Source: Kumtagia sp964244725 | GTDB taxonomy: Bacteria; Pseudomonadota; Alphaproteobacteria; Rhizobiales; Rhizobiaceae | Direction of reading: 5' to 3' | Length of the DNA: 64,000 bases | NCBI GenBank assembly: GCA_964244725.1 | Contig: CAXTJQ010000013.1 | Span: forward strand, 1 to 64,000 | Part shown: positions 41,618-49,141 of the stretch, piece by piece | How positions within the stretch are numbered: position 1 is the stretch's first letter | Layout of the letters: every line of letters begins with the position of its first letter | The notes under the pieces: model-generated | Told to the model about the DNA's origin: nothing | The model's input: only the letters and a program-made list of their open reading frames with translations | Database searches by the model: none | Made by a program: the position numbers and the translations under genes

Positions 41618-42796
41618 ATGGACTGGAACTGGCCCTGGCGCCGCCGCCACCGGGACGGCGAAGCGCAACCCGAGCGCAAAGCGTTCGCGCCGGGCGGCTT
41701 CGTCGCGCTGCATCTGCAAGGCGAGGCGGCGTGGACGCGGCGCGACTACGCCACGCTGGCGCGCGAAGGCTTCATGCGCAATCCGGTGGCCTTCAGGTCG
41801 GTGCGGCTGATCGCCGAGACCGCGTCGGCCCTGCCGTGGCTGCTCTACGACGGCGAGGCGGAGCTTACCGAGCATCCGCTGCTGCGGCTGCTGCAACGCC
41901 CGAACGCGCGCCAGGCCGGCGCGACCTTCCTCGACGCGCTCTACGGGCACCTGCTGATCTCGGGCAACGCCTATGTCGAGCTGGTCGAGGCTGGCGGGGA
42001 TTTGCGCGAACTGCACCTGCTGCGGCCGGATCGCGTTTCGGTGGTGGCGGACGCCGGCGGCTGGCCGGTCGGGCTGGAGTACCGCGCGGGGCAGGTCAGG
42101 CGCACCGTCGCGACCGGGAATGCGGGCGCGGGCGCGCTGCATCTCAGCCTCTTCCACCCGCTCGACGACCATGGCGGCTTTCCGCCGCTCGAGGCCGCGC
42201 TGATCGCGCTCGACACCCACAACGCGGCCGGGCGCTGGAACAAGGCGCTGCTCGACAATTCGGCGCGGCCTTCCGGCGCCCTGGTCTATGCGCCGAAAGA
42301 GGGCGGCAACCTCAGCGAGGAACAGTTCGACCGGCTGAAGAGCGAGCTGGAGGACGGCTATTCGGGCGCGACGCGGGCCGGGCGGCCGCTGCTGCTCGAA
42401 GGCGGGCTTGACTGGAAGGCGATGAGCCTTTCGCCCAAGGACATGGACTTCATCGAGGCCAAGCATTCGGCCAGCCGCGACATCGCGCTGGCCTTCGGCG
42501 TGCCGCCGATGCTGCTCGGCATCCCGGGCGACAACACCTACGCCAACTACCAGGAGGCCAACCGCGCCTTCTACCGCATGACCGTGCTGCCGCTCGTGGC
42601 GCGCACGGTGCGCGAGGTCTCGGCCTGGCTCGGTCCGGCGTTCGGGGAGGGCCTGCGGCTCTGGTACGACGCCGACCAGGTCGAGGGGCTGGCCGCCGAC
42701 CGCGACGCGCTCTGGGCGCGGGTCGGCGCGGCGGGTTTTCTCAGCGACGACGAGAAGCGCGAGGCGGTGGGGTATGGGCGGAGGGGCGCCGTCTGA
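41618..42796 (+). CDS. GTA gene 3, HK97-type portal protein
   Basis: A 392-residue portal subunit forming the ring through which DNA enters and leaves the capsid. Family blocks: MRNPVAFRSVRLIAETASAL, TFLDALYGHLLISGNAYVE, and MDFIEAKHSASRDIALAFGVPPMLLGIPGDNTY, the last typical of HK97 portals in GTAs. AGGAGA precedes the ATG. Its stop overlaps the ATG of the toxin-like gene, which is inserted where Rhodobacter GTAs have only a tiny gene before the protease. The protein looks intact. Confidence 0.95.
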   Translation: MDWNWPWRRRHRDGEAQPERKAFAPGGFVALHLQGEAAWTRRDYATLAREGFMRNPVAFRSVRLIAETASALPWLLYDGEAELTEHPLLRLLQRPNARQAGATFLDALYGHLLISGNAYVELVEAGGDLRELHLLRPDRVSVVADAGGWPVGLEYRAGQVRRTVATGNAGAGALHLSLFHPLDDHGGFPPLEAALIALDTHNAAGRWNKALLDNSARPSGALVYAPKEGGNLSEEQFDRLKSELEDGYSGATRAGRPLLLEGGLDWKAMSLSPKDMDFIEAKHSASRDIALAFGVPPMLLGIPGDNTYANYQEANRAFYRMTVLPLVARTVREVSAWLGPAFGEGLRLWYDADQVEGLAADRDALWARVGAAGFLSDDEKREAVGYGRRGAV

Positions 42797-43477
42797 TGTC
42801 TGCCGATGAAGACGCCATGGAAATCCTGTGGCTCAAGGCCGAGATCGCGGCGGCGCGCGTGCTGGTCGCCGGATGGCGTGTACAGCTTCTGCTGAGGTAC
42901 AACCCCGACTGGGACCGGCAGCCTCGTAGAGCGGCCGGCAATCCCGAGGGTGGGCAATGGCCGACTGAGGGAGGTGGCGGGAATGCAGCCGGCGGAGGCA
43001 CGGCGGGCGAAGCCACGCCGACACGAATCGCCCAGGATACGGACTCGAGGCGCTATTCCATCAACCTGCTGGAGGAAGAAGCGCCGATCGGAGTCGGTCA
43101 TACGATCCGAAAGCATGTCGGCAAGAGCGACGTGGAGTTGCTGCAGGCGATCGAGGCAAATACGTATAGAGGGTTCGTCGTCTCTGCCATAGACTATCGT
43201 GAGGGGTCATTCGCCTCGCTGGAATCAGCCAATGATTTAACAAATCGCGTACTTCAAGAAAACAAAGCTATTGTCGATCTGGTCGCATCAGGTTTCGAAG
43301 ACGAACTTTTCGTCAAAGAGCGATTCGGTATCGTTACAGGTCGAGAAGCAATCCCGAGTGGATGCGGACGCTGAGCCCTACATGCGCAATACTTATGGTG
43401 TGGGCGTCCTAATTCGACATGACCGACGAGTCACATGTGGATATCGAATCGTGACTGCCTATCCGATAAATGATTGA
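42796..43477 (+). pseudogene. GTA-borne RNase A-like polymorphic toxin, frameshifted
   Basis: As read, the frame gives 192 residues to a stop at 43374. Residues 1-60 are a helical start and a linker RYNPDWDRQPRRAAGNPEGG, the kind of N-P-x-G-G-Q-W linker common in phage head-associated proteins. From about residue 95 the sequence follows the bacterial RNase A-like toxin fold of CdiA-CT: GVGHTIRKHVGKSDVELL, with catalytic-type His102 and His107. The rest of the domain (DADAEPYMRNTYGVGVLIRHD and GYRIVTAYPIND) continues in the +1 frame to 43477. Removing one C from the CCC at 43353-43355 restores a 226-residue protein. The Thr and Tyr of TAYP, part of the active site in this family as I recall it, are lost in the unshifted frame. 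Confidence 0.8.
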
Positions 43478-43763
43478 GAACAGCATGACGATGCATCCGC
43501 TTCTTGAAAGGTTCTGCAATAATTATTTTGTGCGCTTCTACGAAATTTATCCGACATGGGATGAAGCGGCTCGGTTAGGTTTGGGCGCTTTGACGAAAGA
43601 AGAAAAGAAGAAGTTCAAATTCGTTCTTGATGATGTCATCAGCCAAAATCACACCGCTGACGATCTCGTTAAACTGTGGAACAACTCGGGCGCGGATGTT
43701 CGTTTTGGCGATGGGGAAGAGGTGCGTACTCTCTTTAGGCACGCCCGGCAAATGATCCGCTAG
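43470..43763 (+). CDS. CDI-type immunity-like protein, copy 1
   Basis: A 97-residue acidic-basic helical protein: RFCNNYFVRFYEIYPTWDEAA, LGLGALTKEEKKKFKFVLDDVI, DDLVKLWNNSGADVRFGD and a final TLFRHARQMIR. It directly follows the RNase A-like toxin; its first ATG overlaps the restored toxin stop. Position and size match immunity proteins paired with CdiA-CT RNase toxins, which bind and block the nuclease. It looks intact. ATGs at 43485 and 43491 are alternative starts. The paralogue behind it shares the same blocks. It is lower in GC than the surrounding GTA genes. Immunity function is inferred from position and family resemblance. Confidence 0.7.
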   Translation: MIENSMTMHPLLERFCNNYFVRFYEIYPTWDEAARLGLGALTKEEKKKFKFVLDDVISQNHTADDLVKLWNNSGADVRFGDGEEVRTLFRHARQMIR

Positions 43764-43781
43764 GAAGGTCACGAGGTGGGA

Positions 43782-44071
43782 ATGCCAAAGGCAAATGAAA
43801 TAGATCCCCTTGTTGCAAAGTTCTGCCGGAAGTTTTTTGTCCATTTCTACGAATTTTATTCAACCCTTGATGACGCGGCGAAACTGGGCCTGGGCTCGCT
43901 CACCACGGAAGAAAAGAGGAAGCTCGCGCCGGTTCTCGATGAGATCACCAGTTCGCGCTACAGCGCCGACGATCTCGTGAAACTGTGAAGACATCGCCGG
44001 CGGATGTGTGGCTGGTCAACGGAAAACAGATACGTGAGCTCTTCAAGCTCGCCCGGCAAAAGATCGGCTGA
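43782..44071 (+). pseudogene. CDI-type immunity-like protein, copy 2, frameshifted
   Basis: The frame reads KFCRKFFVHFYEFYSTLDDAA, LGLGSLTTEEKRKLAPVLDEI and DDLVKL, parallel to copy 1, and then stops at 43986-43988. Where copy 1 has CTG-TGG (Leu-Trp), this copy has CTG-TGA, as if one G were lost. Restoring it continues WKTSPADVWLVNGKQIRE LFKLARQKIG (two adjoining runs) to a stop at 44069-44071, giving 96 residues, matching copy 1 in length and in the final LFxxARQxI. A GTG at 43776 precedes the chosen ATG. The gene is thus a recent paralogue that was broken by one base, or a sequencing error is present. Confidence 0.75.
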
Positions 44072-44174
44072 AATAGCACGGTCGCGGAATCCGGGCTGAA
44101 ACGATCGACGTCTTCCTGATCCGCCTGCGCGACCGGCTGCGCCGGTAATGGACCTGCCATTCACGGAACGATTC

Positions 44175-44510
44175 ATGACCGATATTTCGCAAACGGCCTG
44201 GCTCTGGGTCGCCAAAGGCGCGGGCGCGATCGCCGGTTCGGCGGTCTCGCTCGCCTACATCCTGCCGCGCGGGCGGCGCGAGGCCGCGGTGCGGTTTCTT
44301 GCAGGCACGGTCTGCGGCGTGATCTTCGGCGGCGCGGCCGGCCTGAAGATCGCCATGCAGCTCGGCGTCGAGCAGGCGCTCGGTCCGGTCGAGGTGGCGC
44401 TGATGGGATCGGCGGCGGCCAGCCTCTGCGCCTGGTGGGCGCTCGGCATGGCGATGCGCGCCCTCCAGGGCGCGGGGCAGAAAAGTCCCGAGAACGGCGG
44501 CGGGCGGTAA
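44175..44510 (+). CDS. DUF6107-like membrane protein in GTA cluster
   Basis: A 111-residue protein with about three hydrophobic helices: AWLWVAKGAGAIAGSAVSLAY, FLAGTVCGVIFGGAAGLKIA and VALMGSAAASLCAWWALGMA. It resembles DUF6107 proteins that sit between portal and protease in rhizobial GTA clusters, the place of RcGTA gene 3.5. A membrane protein there could act in particle release or be a holin-like accessory; no function is known. The frame begins at 44148, but the ATG at 44175 starts the conserved part. A C-terminal polar tail ends the protein. Confidence 0.7.
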   Translation: MTDISQTAWLWVAKGAGAIAGSAVSLAYILPRGRREAAVRFLAGTVCGVIFGGAAGLKIAMQLGVEQALGPVEVALMGSAAASLCAWWALGMAMRALQGAGQKSPENGGGR

Positions 44511-44585
44511 TCCCCCGGCACGGCCCGCGCCTCCCGATCGAGGCGCAAGCGGGCGACGATCCGATTTCATCATGAAAGGCACGCC

Positions 44586-45266
44586 ATGAACGCCAGGCCG
44601 CAAGACGCGCCGTGCGAACGCAAATATGTCGACCTCGCGCTCGGCGCGGTCGAGGCCGACGGCGGCTTTTCGGGCTATGCGAGCCTGTTCGGCGCGATCG
44701 ACCTCGGCAAGGACGTGATGGAGCGCGGCGCTTTTTCCCGGTCGATCCGCGAGCGGGGAGCGGCGGGAATCCGCATGCTCTACCAGCATGACCCGAACCA
44801 GCCGATCGGCGTCTGGAGCGAGATCAGGGAGGATGCGCGCGGCCTGTTCGTGCGCGGACGCCTGTCGCCGGAGGTGGCGCGCTCGCGCGAGGTCCTGGCG
44901 CTGATGCGGGCCGGCGCGCTCGACGGACTGTCGATCGGCTTTCGCGCCGTCAGGGCGCGCAGCGACGCCAAGACCGGGGTGCGGCGCATCCTCGAAGCCG
45001 ACCTCTGGGAAATCTCCGTCGTCACCTTTCCGATGCTGCCGGGCGCGCGCGTCGAGAGCGTGAAGGCGCGGGGCAGCCGGGCGCTGCCGACGATCAGGAC
45101 ATTCGAACGCTGGCTCACGCGGGATGCGGGGCTGACGCGAGGCGAGGCCCGCGCGGTGATCGCGACGGGCTACGCCCAACTCGTCGGCGGACGGGATTCC
45201 GCCTCGGGAACGTCACCAGGCCTCGTGGAGCAGATCCGCGCGGCGACACGCATGATGAAACCATAA
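44586..45266 (+). CDS. GTA gene 4, HK97 prohead protease
   Basis: A 226-residue U35 serine protease that trims the capsid scaffold (delta) domain during head maturation. Visible family blocks: GYASLFGAIDLGKDVMERGAF, MLYQHDPNQPIGVW with the catalytic histidine, and GALDGLSIGFRAV with the catalytic serine, then ILEADLWEISVVTFPM. It lies directly before the major capsid gene (10 bases), the usual order. The C-terminal 45 residues are an alpha-helical tail that may itself serve in assembly. It looks intact. Confidence 0.94.
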   Translation: MNARPQDAPCERKYVDLALGAVEADGGFSGYASLFGAIDLGKDVMERGAFSRSIRERGAAGIRMLYQHDPNQPIGVWSEIREDARGLFVRGRLSPEVARSREVLALMRAGALDGLSIGFRAVRARSDAKTGVRRILEADLWEISVVTFPMLPGARVESVKARGSRALPTIRTFERWLTRDAGLTRGEARAVIATGYAQLVGGRDSASGTSPGLVEQIRAATRMMKP

Positions 45267-45276
45267 GGAAAACGGG

Positions 45277-46530
45277 ATGATGAAACGGACAGGCATGGGC
45301 CGGCTCGAGACCAAATCGGCCGACGCCGGCGAACTTTCCGAGGCATTCGGCGAGTTCATGACGACATTCGAGGCGTTCAAGCAGGAGAACAACCAGAAAA
45401 TCGCCGAACTGAAAGGGCGCAACGGCGCCGACGTGGTGACCACCGACAAGGTGGAGCGCATGTCGCGGGCGCTCGACGAGCAGAAGCGCACGCTCGACGA
45501 TCTTTCGCTGAAGCGCGTGCGGCCTGTTCTGGGCGACGGCGGCGGGACGGTTGTCGCGCCCGAGCACAAGGCGGCCTTCGACGCCTATCTGCGGCGCGGC
45601 GACGACCGCGCGATGCGCGCGCTGGACCTGAAGGCGATGAGCGCCGGCTCGAACGCGGATGGCGGCTATCTGGTGCCGGAGGAGATCGAGAAGGAGATCG
45701 GCCGCAAGCTCGCCCAGATCTCGCCAATCCGCTCGATCGCCATGGTGCGCCAGGTGTCGTCGGCGGTGCTCAAGAAGCCGTTCTCGATCACCGGGCCGGC
45801 CGTCGGCTGGGTCGCCGAGACCGCGTCGCGGCCGCAGACCGCCAGCCCGACGCTCGACGAGTTGAGCTTCCCGACGATGGAGCTCTACGCGATGCCGGCC
45901 GCGACGCCGTCGCTGCTCGAGGACGCGGTCGTCGACCTCGACCAGTGGATCGCATCCGAGATCGAGACGGCGTTCGCCGAGCAGGAGGGCGCGGCCTTCG
46001 TCACCGGCAACGGCGCGAACAAGCCGAAAGGCTTTCTCGACTATCCCAAGGTCGCCGAGGCGAGCTGGAGCTGGAGCAATTTGGGGTACATCGCGACGGG
46101 CGTCGCCGGCGCGCTGCCGGCGAGCAATCCCTCGGACGTGCTGATCGACACGGTCTACGCGCTCAAGGCCGGCTACCGCCAGAAGGCCGTCTGGGTCATG
46201 AACCGCAAGACGCAGGCGGCCATCCGCAAGCTCAAGGACGCCGACGGCAACTACCTCTGGCAGGCGCCCTCGGGTCCCGGCCAGCGCGCCATGCTGATGG
46301 GCTTCCCGCTGGTCGAGGCGGAAGACATGCCGAACGCCGCGACCGACGCCACGCCGATCGCCTTCGGCGATTTCGCCCGCGGCTACCTGGTCGTCGACCG
46401 GACGGGCGTGCGCGTGCTGCGCGATCCGTATTCCGCAAAACCCTACGTGCTGTTCTACACGACCAAGCGCGTCGGCGGCGGGGTGCAGGACTTCGATGCG
46501 ATCAAGCTGCTGAAATACGGGGTGTCGTAA
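45277..46530 (+). CDS. GTA gene 5, HK97-type major capsid protein
   Basis: A 417-residue shell protein. Residues 1-110 form a coiled-coil delta domain (FMTTFEAFKQENNQKIAELKG) that acts as scaffold and is removed by the protease. The mature HK97 fold begins near SAGSNADGGYLVPEEIEKEI and ends with the KPYVLFYTTKRVGGGVQDFDAIK segment. The ATG at 45277 is followed by another ATG. A strong terminator lies after the stop, so this gene marks the end of the first part of the operon. Confidence 0.96.
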   Translation: MMKRTGMGRLETKSADAGELSEAFGEFMTTFEAFKQENNQKIAELKGRNGADVVTTDKVERMSRALDEQKRTLDDLSLKRVRPVLGDGGGTVVAPEHKAAFDAYLRRGDDRAMRALDLKAMSAGSNADGGYLVPEEIEKEIGRKLAQISPIRSIAMVRQVSSAVLKKPFSITGPAVGWVAETASRPQTASPTLDELSFPTMELYAMPAATPSLLEDAVVDLDQWIASEIETAFAEQEGAAFVTGNGANKPKGFLDYPKVAEASWSWSNLGYIATGVAGALPASNPSDVLIDTVYALKAGYRQKAVWVMNRKTQAAIRKLKDADGNYLWQAPSGPGQRAMLMGFPLVEAEDMPNAATDATPIAFGDFARGYLVVDRTGVRVLRDPYSAKPYVLFYTTKRVGGGVQDFDAIKLLKYGVS

Positions 46531-46617
46531 GCGCCGCTCGCGACCCGCTCCGCCGGATGTCAGTTTGACCGCGAGCTCGCCGACGCAGGCCCGATCTTCG
46601 ACATCCAAGCCCATGGC

Positions 46618-46651
46618 AGCCCCGGCCTCACCGCCGGGGCTTTTCATTTTT
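46618..46651 (+). terminator. intrinsic terminator between capsid and connector genes
   Basis: AGCCCCGGC (46618-46626) and GCCGGGGCT (46633-46641) form a perfect 9-base-pair stem with a 6-base loop, followed by TTTCATTTTT. It sits inside the GTA operon, 88 bases after the capsid stop and 21 before the next start. It should reduce read-through from head genes to tail genes unless an antiterminator acts. Confidence 0.85.
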
Positions 46652-46671
46652 CCAAACATGCGGAGGATCGG

Positions 46672-47241
46672 ATGACTCTTATCAGGACGGTCGAACCGGC
46701 TGTCGAACCCGTGACGCTCGTCGAGGCGAAGGATTTTCTCCGCGTGGCCAGCGCGTCCGATGACGATCTGCTCACCGGACTGATCCGCGCGGCGCGCGAG
46801 GATGTAGAGCGGACGACAGGCCTCGCCTTGATCGACCAGACCTGGCGGCTCGCCGTCGATTGCCTGCCGCGCACCCGCGTGCTGGCGATGCCCAGGCATC
46901 CGGTCAAGGAGATCGTCTCGGTCACGGTCTATGGCGAGGACGGCGAAGCGACGATCACGCCGGCGGACGGGTACCTCGCCGATCTGATGTCGCGCCCGGC
47001 GCGGCTCTATTTCGAAGCGGGCTTGTCCCCGGCGCGCGCCATGAACGGCATCGAGGTCGATTTTCGCGCCGGCTTCGGCGAGGCGGGCTCGGACGTACCG
47101 GATCTGCTCAAGCGCGCGATCCTGACGCTCGCCGCGCATTGGTACGAGTTTCGCGCGAGCTACGGGCCGGACGACCAGCCTGTGTCCTACCCGCCGCACT
47201 ACGACCGGATGATCGCCTCCTACCGCGACCGGAGGCTATGA
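46672..47241 (+). CDS. GTA gene 6, head-tail connector (adaptor)
   Basis: A 189-residue gp6-like connector that forms a ring below the portal. Typical blocks: PVTLVEAKDFLRVASASDDDLLTGLIRAAREDVERTTGLALI (quoted in parts), RLAVDCLPRTRVLAMPRHPVKEIVSV and a C-terminal AILTLAAHWYEFRASYG, characteristic of GTA/HK97 connectors. It begins after the intrinsic terminator with CGGAGGA upstream. Its stop overlaps the next gene's start. Confidence 0.9.
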   Translation: MTLIRTVEPAVEPVTLVEAKDFLRVASASDDDLLTGLIRAAREDVERTTGLALIDQTWRLAVDCLPRTRVLAMPRHPVKEIVSVTVYGEDGEATITPADGYLADLMSRPARLYFEAGLSPARAMNGIEVDFRAGFGEAGSDVPDLLKRAILTLAAHWYEFRASYGPDDQPVSYPPHYDRMIASYRDRRL

Positions 47242-47576
47242 TGCCGACGCTGTTCATCGAACCCGGATCGTTGCGGACCGAAATGTCGCTGCAGGCGGCG
47301 ACGCCGGCCGGAGACGGCATGGGCGGACATTCGCTGACCTGGACCGAGATCGCGACCGTGTTCGCGCGGATCGAACCGGTTTCGCAGTCGAGCGTCCACG
47401 CCGCCGACCAGACAATCGAGACGATCACGCATCGGATCATTTTCCGCCACCGGGAGGGCGTGGCCAGCGGCATGCGCTTCGTGCGGCAGCCTCGGATTTT
47501 CGCGATCCTGACCGCGCACGATCCCGACGAGAGCGGCCGATACCTGGTCTGCAGGACGCGCGAGGAGGGCGCATGA
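47241..47576 (+). CDS. GTA gene 7, head closure/stopper protein
   Basis: A 111-residue beta-rich protein of the SPP1 gp16/HK97 gp7 head-closure type: MSLQAATPAGDGMGGHSLTW, VFARIEPVSQSSVHAADQTIE, HRIIFRHREGVASGMRFV and DESGRYLVCRTREEG. It closes the DNA channel and joins head to tail. Two successive ATGs (47238 and 47241) start the frame; the second has better spacing to GGAGG. It overlaps the stop of gene 6 and ends where a tiny frame begins. Confidence 0.9.
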   Translation: MPTLFIEPGSLRTEMSLQAATPAGDGMGGHSLTWTEIATVFARIEPVSQSSVHAADQTIETITHRIIFRHREGVASGMRFVRQPRIFAILTAHDPDESGRYLVCRTREEGA

Positions 47577-47746
47577 AGCCGACGATGGAACTGACCCGCG
47601 ACGCGCTCATCGGGGCGCTGGCCGGACTCATGAGGCCGGATGTTTTCGGAGCCGGCGCCGACCGCACGGCAGATCCAACCGAAAGCAAAGGCTGCGAGCG
47701 TCGCGAGCCCGCGGCGCGCGGCGAAGGGAGGCAGGATCATGGCTGA
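47573..47746 (+). CDS. possible 57-residue gene between GTA genes 7 and 8
   Basis: The frame starts at an ATG overlapping the gene 7 stop (ATGA), with GAGGAGG seven bases before, and ends 8 bases inside the next gene. It codes for KPTMELTRDALIGALAGLMR and a polar tail with one cysteine. It fills the only gap in a cluster where all genes overlap, and its ribosome site is strong, so translation is likely. It may be a coupling peptide rather than a functional protein. No family recognised. Confidence 0.45.
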   Translation: MKPTMELTRDALIGALAGLMRPDVFGAGADRTADPTESKGCERREPAARGEGRQDHG

Positions 47747-48143
47747 CGCGGCAACCGAACTGCAGACGGCCGTCTTCGCGCGACTTTCGGGCGACGCCGG
47801 CCTCACCGGTCTGCTCGGCGGCGGCAAGATCCACGACCAGACGCCGGCCCATGTCGCGTTTCCATACGTGACGTTCGGACCGGCGGGCGTCGCCGACTGG
47901 AGCACCGCCACCGAGCGTGGAAGCCAGCATGTCTTCACCCTTCACGCCTGGTCGAACCGCCCCGGCAAGAAGGAAATGCTCGGCATCATGGCGCGTGTCG
48001 CGACGCTGCTCGACGACGCGGCGCTGGCGCTCGCGACGCATCATCTCGTGGCGCTGCGGCTGGTCTCGTCGGACATCAGGTTCGACGAGGACCAGGCGGT
48101 TCACCGCGGCGAGATGCGATTCCGGGCGATGATCGAGATTTGA
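47739..48143 (+). CDS. GTA gene 8, tail terminator (DUF3168)
   Basis: A 134-residue DUF3168 protein, the tail-terminator fold. Blocks: ELQTAVFARLSGDAGLTGLL, GGKIHDQTPAHVAFPYVTFG, HVFTLHAWSNRPGKKEMLGI, and LRLVSSDIRFDEDQAVHRGEM. It caps the tail tube and joins it to the head completion protein. GGGAGGCAGG precedes the ATG. It is followed 28 bases later by the tail tube gene. Confidence 0.92.
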   Translation: MADAATELQTAVFARLSGDAGLTGLLGGGKIHDQTPAHVAFPYVTFGPAGVADWSTATERGSQHVFTLHAWSNRPGKKEMLGIMARVATLLDDAALALATHHLVALRLVSSDIRFDEDQAVHRGEMRFRAMIEI

Positions 48144-48171
48144 CGCGTCCGACAACCGAGAGGAACAACAC

Positions 48172-48588
48172 ATGGCGGCACAGAAGGGCAAGGATCTCCT
48201 GCTCAAGATCGACCTCGACGGGCTCGGCGCTTTCGCGAGCGTCGCCGGGCTGCGGACCAAGCGTCTGGCGTTCAACAGCGAGAGCGTCGACGTGACCAAC
48301 GGGGATTCGGCGGGACGCTGGCGCGAATTGCTGGCGGGCAGCGGCATCCAGCGCGCGTCGCTGAGCGGCTCGGGCATCTTCAAGGATGCGCAGTCGGACG
48401 CGTCGATCCGCACGCGCTTCTTCGACGGCGACATCGTCGACTGGCAGCTGGCGATCCCGGATTTCGGAGTGGTCGAGGGTCCGTTCCAGATCACGGCGCT
48501 CGAATATTCCGGCAATCACGATGGCGAGGTGACGTTCGAACTGGCGCTCGAATCGGCGGGCGCCATCAGCTTCGCGGTGGCGTCATGA
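48172..48588 (+). CDS. GTA gene 9, major tail tube protein (TP901-1 family)
   Basis: A 138-residue tail tube subunit. The blocks GKDLLLKIDLDGLGAFASVAG, LAFNSESVDVTNGDSAGRW and GEVTFELALESAGAISF mark the TP901-1 major tail protein family used in GTAs and siphophages. It polymerises into the tube through which DNA passes. GAGAGG lies upstream of the ATG. It overlaps gene 10 by 4 bases. Confidence 0.94.
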   Translation: MAAQKGKDLLLKIDLDGLGAFASVAGLRTKRLAFNSESVDVTNGDSAGRWRELLAGSGIQRASLSGSGIFKDAQSDASIRTRFFDGDIVDWQLAIPDFGVVEGPFQITALEYSGNHDGEVTFELALESAGAISFAVAS

Positions 48589-48917
48589 GCGTCAACCGGC
48601 GACGCGGCGAGGTCGCGGCCGAACTCGACGGGCGCCCGTACCGGCTGTGCCTGACATTGGGCGCGCTGGCGGAACTCGAGGCGACCTACGCCGCCGACGA
48701 TCTCGGCGCGCTGGTCGAGCGGTTCTCCACCGGCCGGCTCTCGGCCCGCGACCTGATCCGCATCGTCGGCGCCGGCGTTCGCGGCGGCGGGGCAGCGGTT
48801 TCGGACGAGGAGGTCCAGGCAATGCGGACGCCGAACGGCGTCGCGGGCTTCGCGGCGATCGTCGCCGATCTTTTGGCGCAGACATTCGGGTCGGCATCGG
48901 CGGGGCCGGATCCTTGA
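48585..48917 (+). CDS. GTA gene 10-like tail assembly protein
   Basis: A 110-residue member of the gene transfer agent gp10 family: RRRGEVAAELDGRPYRLCLTL, GALAELEATYAADDLGALVERF and RDLIRIVGAGVRGGGAAVSD. In siphophages the protein in this position is a tail-assembly chaperone. It overlaps both gene 9 (4 bases) and the next gene (4 bases). It looks intact and shows GTA-cluster codon use. Confidence 0.9.
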   Translation: MSVNRRRGEVAAELDGRPYRLCLTLGALAELEATYAADDLGALVERFSTGRLSARDLIRIVGAGVRGGGAAVSDEEVQAMRTPNGVAGFAAIVADLLAQTFGSASAGPDP

Positions 48918-49141
48918 GCGACGCCTCGCGAGCGAACCCGTTTCCGTGGGACGCGGTGATGGCCTTCGGTCTCGGGCGGTTGCGGCTTTCTCCGCAAGAG
49001 TTCTGGGCGATGACGCCGCGCGAGATCGGCTGCGCGATGAGCGTGTTTGGCAGGTCCGGCATCCAGCCGCCGAAGCGCGGCGACCTCGAACGGCTGATGG
49101 CGGCGTTCCCGGACGGGGGAGGGACAAATGGCGGGCTTTGA
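48914..49141 (+). CDS. GTA gene 10.1, small tail assembly chaperone (rcc01693-like)
   Basis: A 75-residue protein with the family signature FPWDAVMAFGLGRLRLSPQ followed by FWAMTPREIGCAM. It corresponds to the small gene between gp10 and the tape measure gene in Rhodobacter GTAs. The start is a TTG at 48914 overlapping the gp10 stop, chosen because the conserved FPWD block precedes the first ATG (48959). It overlaps the tape measure gene by 14 bases. Confidence 0.85.
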   Translation: MSDASRANPFPWDAVMAFGLGRLRLSPQEFWAMTPREIGCAMSVFGRSGIQPPKRGDLERLMAAFPDGGGTNGGL

